8,596 bases of DNA from UBA1140 sp964409295 (GCA_964409295.1 CAYPCV010000060.1:1-8596); one strand, 5' to 3'; positions 1 to 6,276 are shown, counted from the first letter of the stretch. Translations and numbers: made by a program. The notes: a model not told the origin generated them from the sequence alone.

Positions 1-118
1 CTTCTGAAGTCTCTACTTTTAACTCTTCGGTCGAGAAAACTTTTGGAAGAGCATCAATCTCAGCATCTAAATCAATTCCATCGTAAATTAACTCTAACAT
101 ACGAAGTGTTGCATAAAT
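1..118 (-). pseudogene. manB: C-terminal part of the phosphohexomutase, detached by a one-base frameshift; runs off the window
   Basis: Read on the minus strand from 118, this stretch is open for 39 codons with no stop. It begins IYATLRMLELIYDGIDLDAE and continues in a way that fits the start of the C-terminal phosphate-binding domain of the same enzyme. It joins the upstream frame if one base is added between 118 and 123, for example GAT-GCA-ATT in place of the present GAT-GA-ATT. The rest of the domain lies before position 1. All conserved motifs are intact and the downstream frame has not decayed, so the break is either very recent or a sequencing or assembly error. It is not in a homopolymer, so polymerase slippage is not an obvious cause. 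Confidence 0.8.
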
Positions 119-1116
119 TCATCGTCATAACCAAAGTAGCGATGTTTAAAGAAGATATGCCCACTTACTTCACAGGCTAAATCAGCACCTGTCTCTCGCA
201 TTTTTACTTTTAAGTTTGAGTGTCCTGTTTTGTACATAATCGCTGTAGCCCCTCGGCGTTCTAACTCATCGTACATAACTTGTGAACATTTTACTTCGCC
301 AATAACGGTTGGGTTCTCCATTTTCATAGCATAGAGCAGAGCCATTTGATCGCCTTTTATATTATGTTTATGGGTAAGAACTGCAATTCTATCTGCATCT
401 CCATCATAAGCAAAGGCTATATCTCCCTCTTCTGCCAATGCTTTTTTGACATCTACTAAGTTAGATTCAACAGATGGGTCAGGATGATGATTTGGGAACG
501 TTCCATCGGGTTCCATATAGAGACCTTTATAATCAAAGGCTAAAGCATCAAAAATATCTGAAATAACCGTATCAGCCACCCCATTTCCTGCATCAAGAAC
601 CATTTTTGTTTTCATCTTTTTTAGATGTGAAAAGTTATCTACCATGTAGTTAATATAAGGAGTTTTTACATCAATAAGTGTGGAGGTAGTATTATTGGGA
701 ATCTTAACATCTTGATTAGCAATAATTTCATCGCCTAAGCTATAAATCTCTTCTCCAAAAAAAGGAGCTTTATCTAAGGTTATTTTAAATCCATTGTATT
801 CAGAAGGGTTATGAGAACCTGTAATCATAATAGAAGCATCGGTTTTTATTCCATCGTGAGAAATATAATTTGAGAAGTAATTGACAGGGGTTGCCACCAT
901 TCCCATATCCAAGACTTTACATCCTGCATAATTTAAACCTGATGTTAAATAGTCTCGTAAAATAGGAGAGTGTGAACGAGCATCAAATCCAATGGCTATC
1001 ACTTTTTCGCCTTTAACTCTTTGACCAAAAAAATATCCAATGAGTTTTACCATCTTCTCATTTAACTCTTGCTCGAAAATTCCTCTTATATCGTATTCTC
1101 TAAATATGTTTTTCAT
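94..1116 (-). CDS. manB: Phosphomannomutase/phosphoglucomutase, main part, prematurely stopped by a frameshift
   Basis: Alpha-D-phosphohexomutase that interconverts hexose 6-phosphate and 1-phosphate (mannose and/or glucose) in the cytoplasm, supplying sugar nucleotides for LPS and other glycans. Seen in the sequence: the start MKNIFREYDIRG; the phosphoserine loop TGSHNP at residues 99-104 (Ser101); the Mg-binding loop DGDADR at 238-243; EPDGTFPNHHPDP at 202-214; and the sugar-binding ExSGH loop CEVSGH at 315-320. The first three domains are therefore complete. After FGYDD (328-332) the frame changes and stops at 340 residues, against roughly 450 or more usual for the family. The expected continuation is in another frame at 1-118. 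An AAGG ribosome site lies 8 bases before the ATG. It is 55 bases downstream of the small secreted protein gene and may be co-transcribed with it. Family certain; PMM versus PGM preference cannot be told from sequence. Confidence 0.9.
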   Translation of the reverse strand: MKNIFREYDIRGIFEQELNEKMVKLIGYFFGQRVKGEKVIAIGFDARSHSPILRDYLTSGLNYAGCKVLDMGMVATPVNYFSNYISHDGIKTDASIMITGSHNPSEYNGFKITLDKAPFFGEEIYSLGDEIIANQDVKIPNNTTSTLIDVKTPYINYMVDNFSHLKKMKTKMVLDAGNGVADTVISDIFDALAFDYKGLYMEPDGTFPNHHPDPSVESNLVDVKKALAEEGDIAFAYDGDADRIAVLTHKHNIKGDQMALLYAMKMENPTVIGEVKCSQVMYDELERRGATAIMYKTGHSNLKVKMRETGADLACEVSGHIFFKHRYFGYDDEFMQHFVC

Positions 1117-1142
1117 ATGTTTTGCCTTATAGTAATAGAGTA

Positions 1143-1164
1143 TTTTACTATAAATCTAGTAAAA
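1143..1164 (-). terminator. AT-rich hairpin after the small secreted protein gene
   Basis: An inverted repeat with perfect 8-base arms (TTTTACTA and TAGTAAAA) and a 6-base loop starts 8 bases after the stop codon of the gene at 1172-1852. Only one of the eight pairs is G-C and no strong U-tract follows, so it is a weak terminator at best. It could instead be a regulatory dyad in front of the phosphohexomutase gene, or chance in AT-rich DNA. Confidence 0.3.
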
Positions 1165-1171
1165 ATATAGA

Positions 1172-1852
1172 TTAGTGTGGATGAGGCTCTAAAGTATCAC
1201 TCTTACTATAATCAATCCATTTATTATCAATACTTGTGGTTGAATAGACATATCCTTTCCCATCTTTTGTCTCTATCTCAAAAGTACCATTAGGTGTTGT
1301 AACACTTCCAAAGCTCATATTTTTGCCTTCGGTTAAGACAATAGAGTATTCATTTCCTGAATCTATTAAGTTACCTGTAACCGTCACACTACCATTTTTA
1401 TGGGTTTTTTTTGTTGTTATAGTTGCCTCATATTCTCCTGCACCCATATACGGCAATGAGATTTTATCTCCAACTTCTAGCTTAGAAATAGCTCCTTTTT
1501 GTAAATCAATAGCAATGAGTGGCGAGATACCTTTTTTGGTAGGAAAATCTTTTTTTACCTCTTCCATGTCTGCCTCAACCATAATATCTTTTAGCTCCTG
1601 TTCATCTTCATCTAAACCATTTTTTAAAGGCATTTTTTTAATAGCTAAAAGTCCATAATTTTCCTCTACAATATCTTTTATAGGCTCTAAATTAACTTCT
1701 TGCTCGTCAAATAGTGATGCTTCATCTTCAAGTGGTGGGGCTTCTAAAATCTCTTCTTCTATGGAAATGGGGATGGAATTAGGAGTAGAGAGTACATTAT
1801 AGCTTAGAAGAGCTAAAATAAAAAGTATTGACAAAATTATAATTTTTTTCAT
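1172..1852 (-). CDS. Secreted or membrane-anchored protein with a domain resembling metalloprotease prodomains
   Basis: No named family was recognised with certainty. The 226-residue product opens with a signal peptide or signal anchor (about residues 1-22, KKIIILSILFILALLS). There is no lipobox cysteine, so it is not a lipoprotein. A strongly acidic, proline-containing stretch follows (about 32-63), then a charged helix-like stretch (80-105). The C-terminal domain (about 108-210) is beta-rich. Its pattern (G.Y.A.I......NGS.T.TG.L.......S.VLTEG....GSV.TP.G.FEI.T.DGKGYVY) resembles the N-terminal propeptide domain of secreted reprolysin-like bacterial zinc proteases. The protein ends in PHPH. 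It lies 66 bases after a protease of exactly that type that has no prodomain of its own, so I infer a trans-acting prodomain, chaperone or inhibitor. A GGGA ribosome site sits about 5 bases before the ATG. Gene certain, role inferred. Confidence 0.75.
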   Translation of the reverse strand: MKKIIILSILFILALLSYNVLSTPNSIPISIEEEILEAPPLEDEASLFDEQEVNLEPIKDIVEENYGLLAIKKMPLKNGLDEDEQELKDIMVEADMEEVKKDFPTKKGISPLIAIDLQKGAISKLEVGDKISLPYMGAGEYEATITTKKTHKNGSVTVTGNLIDSGNEYSIVLTEGKNMSFGSVTTPNGTFEIETKDGKGYVYSTTSIDNKWIDYSKSDTLEPHPH

Positions 1853-1879
1853 AAATTCCCTTTTGATAAAAAGTGTGAC

Positions 1880-1901
1880 AAGGAGAAAAAACTCTCTCCT
1901 T
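1880..1901 (-). terminator. Hairpin between the metalloprotease and the prodomain-like gene, possible attenuator
   Basis: Perfect 7-base inverted repeat (AAGGAGA and TCTCCTT on the plus strand) with an 8-base loop, 17 bases after the protease stop codon. In the minus-strand transcript the stem is followed within a few bases by GUCACACUUUUU. The run of U is short and displaced, so partial termination is more likely than a full stop. The other candidate role is mRNA 3' end protection. Because it lies inside the 66-base gap, it could set the ratio of protease to downstream protein. Confidence 0.45.
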
Positions 1902-1918
1902 TAATGTTATCATGTATT

Positions 1919-3319
1919 TTATGTAAGTGCAAGATAAGCGTTCTTTAACTCTATTAATGTTGCAACATCTGCTCTATAGACATCGTTATAAAAAGCTCTA
2001 TAGTTAGTATAAGCCTCTTTACGCTCATCAATAGCAGGTTGAATTGTTTTCTCTTTAAACTCTTTTAATACCGTATATGCTGGGAGTAAAACATCTGTAT
2101 AGTATGCTTTATAGTTATCTATTGCTGTATATACTTTTGCTATTACTGTATTAAACTGCTCTTTTGTAATTTTTTTAGCTCTATAGTCTCTACGTGCTTG
2201 TCTATAATCCTTAATCGTTACTCTATAGGCTTTTATAAGTTTTCTATACTCAGTTATTATTTCTTTATATGCAGTTCGTTGTTTTCTATACTCTATACGA
2301 ATATTCTTTAGAGTATCTTTTTTATCATTTACAATCTCTTTTAGTTTACTCAATTCTTCTCTATCAGCATCAACTTTTGCCAATTGGTCATTATAGGCCT
2401 TAAGTGCATCTGCTAATCTTTGAGCATCATCATCAATGGTTTCATTATTGTCACTATTATCATCCCCATCATCTACAATAGGGTCTGTTGTGTTTCTCTC
2501 TTCTCCACTATTATCTGTAGTGTTTGTATCGGTAGTAGTATCCGTTGTATTTGTCTCAACAACAATATGCTCTCTAAAATTTTCTACCAAAGGAAGAGTT
2601 TGGATAAGTGCTTTAACGGCATCAGCTGCATTCGTTTCCCCCTCCTCAATACCACAAGGTAAACCATTACAATCTAAAGATGGACTAGAGTATTTATTAA
2701 CTTTGGCACCATTATACGATGTTTCATACGCCATAATAGTTGTAAAGTTATCTTGTACTCCATGACCTCGTGCATACTCATAAGCCCCAACAGAGCCTTG
2801 TGCTGATGAGTGTCCTAATCCTGTATTGTGTCCCACTTCATGAGCTGTTACATATCCTCCACAATCAATAGAGATATGTGCATAAGCATAAGCTTCAACC
2901 CATGTTGCACTTGGGTCATTAAGATAGTTATTTTGATAGGCTAAACCACAAGCTCCATCATTGGCATAAGGTCTATAGATAACAACATTGTCTGCTCCTA
3001 CTTCATCTCTAATTCTCTGAATCTCTGAATCTTGCCGTATATCTGATAAAACCGTTCCTGAAGTTGCTGTATCGTCCATTTGGTATTGTTGAATTTTTAC
3101 AGGATTCAATGTTACATTTAATCCACTATCCTTATAAATTTTATTAGTACTTTCCACTAAATAGTTAATTCTTGTCTCAACATCACCATTATAGAGAGTC
3201 TCTGCTCCTTGACTGTATATAATTAAAGTATCAAGTGTTACAGATGTACTTTCTACGGCAAATAAACTACTAGAGAGTGTTGCTAATCCTACTATGGTTG
3301 CTAAACTTAAATTTTTCAT
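1919..3319 (-). CDS. Secreted zinc metalloprotease (reprolysin-like, HExxHxxGxxH) with C-terminal coiled coil
   Basis: Exported metzincin-type endopeptidase of 466 residues. Residues 1-21 form a Sec signal peptide ending in SLFA. The catalytic domain starts almost at once (VTLDTLIIYSQGAE, 27-40) and runs to about 250. It holds the zinc motif HEVGHNTGLGH at 160-170 (His160, Glu161, His164, His170) and the Met-turn IMAYE at 195-199. Four cysteines (124, 153, 217, 222) probably form two disulfides, in DGACGLAY, IDCGGY and DCNGLPCG. No propeptide is present, although relatives normally carry one in the same chain. A Thr/Asp/Asn linker (254-298) has four D/E-X-N-X-S/T sequons. Residues 299-465 are a basic coiled coil with a tyrosine heptad. 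The AAAAGGA ribosome site is 7 bases before the ATG. The substrate is unknown. It is probably monocistronic or paired with the next gene. Confidence 0.9.
   Translation of the reverse strand: MKNLSLATIVGLATLSSSLFAVESTSVTLDTLIIYSQGAETLYNGDVETRINYLVESTNKIYKDSGLNVTLNPVKIQQYQMDDTATSGTVLSDIRQDSEIQRIRDEVGADNVVIYRPYANDGACGLAYQNNYLNDPSATWVEAYAYAHISIDCGGYVTAHEVGHNTGLGHSSAQGSVGAYEYARGHGVQDNFTTIMAYETSYNGAKVNKYSSPSLDCNGLPCGIEEGETNAADAVKALIQTLPLVENFREHIVVETNTTDTTTDTNTTDNSGEERNTTDPIVDDGDDNSDNNETIDDDAQRLADALKAYNDQLAKVDADREELSKLKEIVNDKKDTLKNIRIEYRKQRTAYKEIITEYRKLIKAYRVTIKDYRQARRDYRAKKITKEQFNTVIAKVYTAIDNYKAYYTDVLLPAYTVLKEFKEKTIQPAIDERKEAYTNYRAFYNDVYRADVATLIELKNAYLALT
2165..2290 (-). other. Six-heptad tyrosine-rich coiled coil in the metalloprotease
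   Basis: Codons for residues 344-385. Tyrosine occurs at 344, 351, 358, 365, 372 and 379, exactly every seventh residue, and each is followed by Arg or Lys. Hydrophobic residues at intermediate positions support a continuous helix. The flanking segments (299-343 and 386-465) are also helical and charged but break the register. This is a protein-level repeat; the DNA shows only loosely repeated CTATA-like words. Confidence 0.7.
2438..2557 (-). other. Linker with four bacterial N-glycosylation sequons
   Basis: These codons specify residues 255-294 of the metalloprotease. Four sites match the PglB consensus D/E-X-N-X-S/T with X not proline: ETNTT (Asn257), DTNTT (Asn266), ERNTT (Asn276) and DNNET (Asn292). 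I found none in the rest of the protein. The linker is otherwise acidic and low in complexity, so it should be exposed and flexible, as glycosylated bacterial sites usually are. Confidence 0.6.
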
Positions 3320-3348
3320 TTTTTTCCTTTTAACTCTTTGTTAAGATA

Positions 3349-3354
3349 AGTATA
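3349..3354 (-). promoter_or_regulatory. Candidate -10 box for the metalloprotease gene
   Basis: TATACT on the minus strand, 29 bases before the ATG, would give a leader of about 20 bases. No convincing -35 box is seen, which is normal for sigma-70 promoters in Campylobacterota. An alternative is a perfect TATAAT at 3440-3445, which would give a leader of over 100 bases. The whole gap 3320-3500 is extremely AT-rich, so chance matches are likely. Confidence 0.3.
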
Positions 3355-3511
3355 AAGAAAAAATATGTCCTTTTTATGTCTAATCAAGTTTTTTAAATAA
3401 AAAATATTAAATTCATATAAAAATTCTTAATTAGCATCTATTATACAACTTAAATTATTAAATAATATTATTAAATATTAGAAAGAGGGTATGAAGTGAG
3501 TAAGAAGTGAG

Positions 3512-3540
3512 ATGAAGATAGAGAAATTCTCTACCTTCAT
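3512..3540 (-). terminator. Hairpin terminating petABC
   Basis: A long stem starts 8 bases after the petC stop codon. On the plus strand ATGAAG-A-TAGAGAA pairs with TTCTCTA-C-CTTCAT, giving 13 pairs and one A/C mismatch around a minimal loop. The following transcript is pyrimidine-rich (CUCACUUCUUACUCACUUC) but lacks a U-run. It may be an imperfect intrinsic terminator or a 3' stabilising stem. Its position at the operon end, before a gene with its own leader, supports a boundary here. Confidence 0.55.
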
Positions 3541-3548
3541 TGAGTTAA

Positions 3549-4523
3549 TTAGTGTAAATCTCTCCAAAGAGAGTTTTTCCAAAGATAAGCTAGAATAGTA
3601 AATAGAATAAAGAATCCTATTACCCATGGTCCAGCCATTGCTCTAGCAGGTGCAGATGGGTCACCTGTCTCTGCTAAGAATTCCATAACTTTCTCCATAC
3701 CTTCATGATTAAGACCAACTCTAGGCATTGCTGTTCCAGCAAGCTGAGATTGAGGATTCTCAACAAATGTATGTAAGAAGTGTTCGCCTCTTGCTCTAAT
3801 CATAATAGATAAATCTGGTGGAAGTTTACCCATGTAAGCAGCAACAGCAGCTTGCTCTTCTGCAACTTTTTGGTCATACTTCATTCTATCAATATCTTTA
3901 CCAGTAGCAATATTTGACTTAGTCTTAGGAAGTTCTCCTAATTGAGTCAACTTACCATAACGGTTAGCATGACAACGACCACAAGCCTCTTTATATGCTT
4001 CTCTTGGTGTAACGTGACCTGCTTTTTTCTCTTGCAGATATGCAACAACGTTAGCAATATCTTGAGGAGCAGATACCATAGAGCTAATGCTACCCATTGG
4101 GTGAGTCATTGTTCCATTTGGATACTTATGGTCAACATTAGATGCCATTGCTGGGTCTTTAATCAACGCAATTAAGTAATTTTTGTCATAAATTGCACCT
4201 GCATGGTCAAGGCTAGGAGGTGTAACACCACCCATGTTTGCTGCACCATCCATGTGACAACCACCACACATAGCAAAAGTAGCTTCTCCAGCTCCAGCAT
4301 CGCCTTTAAGCTCTGCTATCTTTGCAACATCTGCCCAGAAAGCCTCTTTTGTAGCTTTCACTTTTTCATCTTTTGCCGCTTCTATATCAGCTTTTCCATC
4401 ATACACAAGGTTTTGTCCTTCGACATGCTTGTGCATTTGAGAGTGAGCAAAAGGCTCAACTCCGTAGTATAACGCTAGCGTAAAAGCTGCAACAACTGCG
4501 AATATTTTTAATTCTTTATTCAT
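3549..4523 (-). CDS. petC: Ubiquinol/menaquinol-cytochrome c reductase, dihaem cytochrome c1 subunit
   Basis: Electron-accepting cytochrome subunit of the bc1 complex, facing the periplasm. It takes electrons from the Rieske protein and passes them to soluble cytochrome c. The 324-residue product has an N-terminal membrane segment (about 6-20) serving as signal/anchor. Two c-type haem sites are present: CGGCH at 86-90 and CGRCH at 181-185. Likely sixth-ligand methionines lie in GTMTHPMGS (Met139 or Met143) and GTAMPRVG (Met266). A C-terminal membrane anchor (about 299-316) is followed by WKNSLWRDLH. Two haems in a c4-like tandem instead of one is the form typical of Campylobacterota rather than mitochondria or alphaproteobacteria. 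A perfect AGGAGG ribosome site 5 bases before the ATG overlaps the petB stop codon; the intergenic gap is 10 bases. Confidence 0.93.
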   Translation of the reverse strand: MNKELKIFAVVAAFTLALYYGVEPFAHSQMHKHVEGQNLVYDGKADIEAAKDEKVKATKEAFWADVAKIAELKGDAGAGEATFAMCGGCHMDGAANMGGVTPPSLDHAGAIYDKNYLIALIKDPAMASNVDHKYPNGTMTHPMGSISSMVSAPQDIANVVAYLQEKKAGHVTPREAYKEACGRCHANRYGKLTQLGELPKTKSNIATGKDIDRMKYDQKVAEEQAAVAAYMGKLPPDLSIMIRARGEHFLHTFVENPQSQLAGTAMPRVGLNHEGMEKVMEFLAETGDPSAPARAMAGPWVIGFFILFTILAYLWKNSLWRDLH

Positions 4524-4528
4524 CCTAT

Positions 4529-4534
4529 CCTCCT
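4529..4534 (-). promoter_or_regulatory. Strong ribosome binding site of petC overlapping the petB stop
   Basis: Minus-strand AGGAGG sits 5 bases before the petC ATG, and its first base is the last base of the petB TAA. The overlap implies tight translational coupling of petB and petC, and the perfect match implies high expression of the cytochrome c1 subunit. Confidence 0.75.
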
Positions 4535-5751
4535 TACAGCTTTTTTTCTAATTTAGTAATAATTGGTAATACAATCCACAATGCAAAGAACAGGTATGCA
4601 GAGAATGCACCGATTGCTGCGAATGTTGCATCTGTTGGTGGTAATTTACCCATAAATGTTAATACAAGTACATCTAATAGTAGTACCCAGAACCAAATGT
4701 TAAACAATCCTCTTCTGTTTGCAGGTGCAACATTTGGACTTCTATCCAAGAATGGAAGTGTAAAGAAGATAACCTGCGCAATAGCAAAAGCAATTAGACC
4801 AACATCTTTAGAGAATGGACGTAGAATCTCATAAGACCATAAGAAGTACCACTCAGGATAAATGTGTGCAGGTGTACTTAAACCATTTGCAGGGTCAAAG
4901 TTAACAGGGTCCATTGCAAATTCAAACTTGTAGAATACAAGGAAGAAGAACAATACAAAATAAACACCCATTACAAATATATCTTTAGATAAGAATACTG
5001 GAGAGAAAGGAATAACTTTAGACTCTTTTACCTTACCTGCTTTATAAAGCTCTGCAGCTTCAGCATAATCAAAATCTTCTCCATCTTGGTTGTTAACATG
5101 TGGGATTCTAAGTGTTCCAAAGTGGAATACAATCGCACCGATAATCATCAATGGCATAAGAAGAACGTGTAACATAAAGAAACGTGTTAAGAATGCTTGA
5201 CCAGGAACATAATCTCCTCTAATCCACTCAACAAGACCATAAGCCTCTAATGAACCACCAGAGAATAAGTTAGTAATAACCATACCAGCCCAGTAACTCA
5301 TCTGTCCCCAAGGTAACATATATCCAGAGAATGCTTCAGCAGAAAAAAGTACAAATAATAACATACCTGAAATCCAGATAAGCTCTCTACCTTTTTTATA
5401 TGAACCATAATAGATACCTGTAAACATGTGAATATAAATGATTAAGAAGACCAAAGATGCACCAACACCATGAATATGTCTCCACAACCAACCATAACCA
5501 ACTTCTGTCATAATCAAGTAGTTTACTGAATCAAATGCTGTATCAACACCTGGTTGATAATACATTAAAAGGAAAATTCCTGAAACTAAAAGAATACCAA
5601 ATGTAGCTGCAAGAACCATACCCATTGCCCATAAGAAGTTTATGTTTTTTGGAATCCAGTACTCAGTCTGCATAACTTTTTTAAGTGTCTCTATCGCAAT
5701 ACGCTGATCTAACCACTCACCAATACTTTTTGCATTTTCTATTCGTGCCAT
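4534..5751 (-). CDS. petB: Cytochrome b subunit of the quinol:cytochrome c oxidoreductase (bc1 complex)
   Basis: Integral membrane subunit holding haems bL and bH and the Qo and Qi quinone sites. At 405 residues it is a full-length, unsplit cytochrome b. The haem ligand pair in one helix is His94 (HIHGVGAS) and His108 (YIHMFTG). The pair in the other is His195 (MLHVLL) and His210 (VFHFGTLR). The Qo-site motif PEWYF is at 299-303, and GYMLPWGQMSYWA (143-155) is the conserved cd1 region. The second histidine pair is 15 residues apart, as in b6-type proteins, whereas mitochondrial cytochrome b has 14. About eight or nine membrane spans can be drawn, ending near residue 397. An AAGGGAG ribosome site is about 5 bases before the ATG, and petA ends 10 bases upstream. 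It is the middle gene of petABC. Confidence 0.95.
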   Translation of the reverse strand: MARIENAKSIGEWLDQRIAIETLKKVMQTEYWIPKNINFLWAMGMVLAATFGILLVSGIFLLMYYQPGVDTAFDSVNYLIMTEVGYGWLWRHIHGVGASLVFLIIYIHMFTGIYYGSYKKGRELIWISGMLLFVLFSAEAFSGYMLPWGQMSYWAGMVITNLFSGGSLEAYGLVEWIRGDYVPGQAFLTRFFMLHVLLMPLMIIGAIVFHFGTLRIPHVNNQDGEDFDYAEAAELYKAGKVKESKVIPFSPVFLSKDIFVMGVYFVLFFFLVFYKFEFAMDPVNFDPANGLSTPAHIYPEWYFLWSYEILRPFSKDVGLIAFAIAQVIFFTLPFLDRSPNVAPANRRGLFNIWFWVLLLDVLVLTFMGKLPPTDATFAAIGAFSAYLFFALWIVLPIITKLEKKL

Positions 5752-5761
5752 CTACTCTCCC

Positions 5762-6265
5762 TTATGCCGTAATGCCAGCATCTAGCATTTTTTTATACTC
5801 AGGACCAGCTTCACCTAGAACCAACTTCGTACCATCAATTTTAAATGGTGGAATCTCTAGTGGTGTTGGAGGAGGAAGACCAGGAAGGTTAATACCAGCT
5901 GTATCAAACTCTCCACCATGACAGGCACACTTAAACTTTTCATTTCCACCATCATAGGCAGGAATACACCCTAGGTGTGTACACAATCCAATAGATACAT
6001 GGAATCTCTCTCCACCTACAATAATATCTCTATCATTTGCTTTAGCATCTTTTGGTTTTTTCAATACAAATATTGGTTTACCTCTCCACTTTTCTACCAC
6101 TAAAACATTCTCTTCAGCACCTGCTAAATCGACTGTTGTGAAACCAGCAGCTTTGACACTTGGAAGTGGGTCCCAAGTTTTTTTCATCGCCATCAATGCA
6201 CCGATACCACCTAAGGCAGTAAAACCACCTAAAGCCATACCCATGAAATCACGTCTATCACTCAT
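5762..6265 (-). CDS. petA: Rieske iron-sulfur subunit of the quinol:cytochrome c oxidoreductase
   Basis: Rieske [2Fe-2S] protein that takes one electron from quinol at the Qo site and delivers it to cytochrome c1. From the first possible ATG (6271) the frame is 169 residues. I chose the ATG at 6265 (167 residues) because the AAAGGA ribosome site is 5 bases before it but directly abuts the first. The N-terminus SDRRDFMGMALGG is a twin-arginine signal that stays as the membrane anchor. In 169-residue numbering, cluster ligands are Cys97 and His99 in CTHLGC and Cys115 and His118 in CACHGG; Cys102 and Cys117 form the disulfide. The usual CHGS serine is Gly120 and the usual tyrosine two residues on is Phe122, both expected to lower the redox potential. 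First gene of petABC. Confidence 0.94.
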   Translation of the reverse strand: MSDRRDFMGMALGGFTALGGIGALMAMKKTWDPLPSVKAAGFTTVDLAGAEENVLVVEKWRGKPIFVLKKPKDAKANDRDIIVGGERFHVSIGLCTHLGCIPAYDGGNEKFKCACHGGEFDTAGINLPGLPPPTPLEIPPFKIDGTKLVLGEAGPEYKKMLDAGITA

Positions 6266-6270
6266 AATCA

Positions 6271-6276
6271 TCCTTT
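6271..6276 (-). promoter_or_regulatory. Ribosome binding site that decides the petA start
   Basis: Minus-strand AAAGGA ends 5 bases before the ATG at 6265 but touches the ATG at 6271, where it cannot serve. The second ATG is therefore the likelier start, giving an MSDRRDF N-terminus. The GG of this site is also in one arm of the inverted repeat at 6272-6301. Confidence 0.55.

Noticed and set aside
1323..1658. Plus-strand open frame of 111 codons
   Set aside because: Antisense to the prodomain-like gene, rich in Ser/Phe/Pro as expected from the reverse of Lys/Glu codons; no credible start signal.
1790..1852. Possible lipoprotein signal on the small secreted protein
   Set aside because: No cysteine lies near the end of the hydrophobic segment, so there is no lipobox.
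2420..2765. Two overlapping open frames on the plus strand, rich in Ser, Val and Ile
   Set aside because: They are antisense to the metalloprotease linker and catalytic domain; their composition is the mirror of the Asp/Thr/Asn-rich coding strand, and no ribosome site or domain is visible.
3320..3511. Possible riboswitch or small RNA in the AT-rich gap before the metalloprotease
   Set aside because: The gap is low in complexity and almost without G-C pairs; no conserved aptamer-like core or stable multi-stem structure could be drawn.
3942..4472. Plus-strand open frames rich in Cys and His
   Set aside because: Antisense to petC; Cys/His richness comes from the reverse complement of Ala/Met codons, and the sense strand has a clear dihaem cytochrome.
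5685..5921. Plus-strand open frame of 78 codons
   Set aside because: It spans the petB/petA junction antisense to both genes and matches nothing recognisable.
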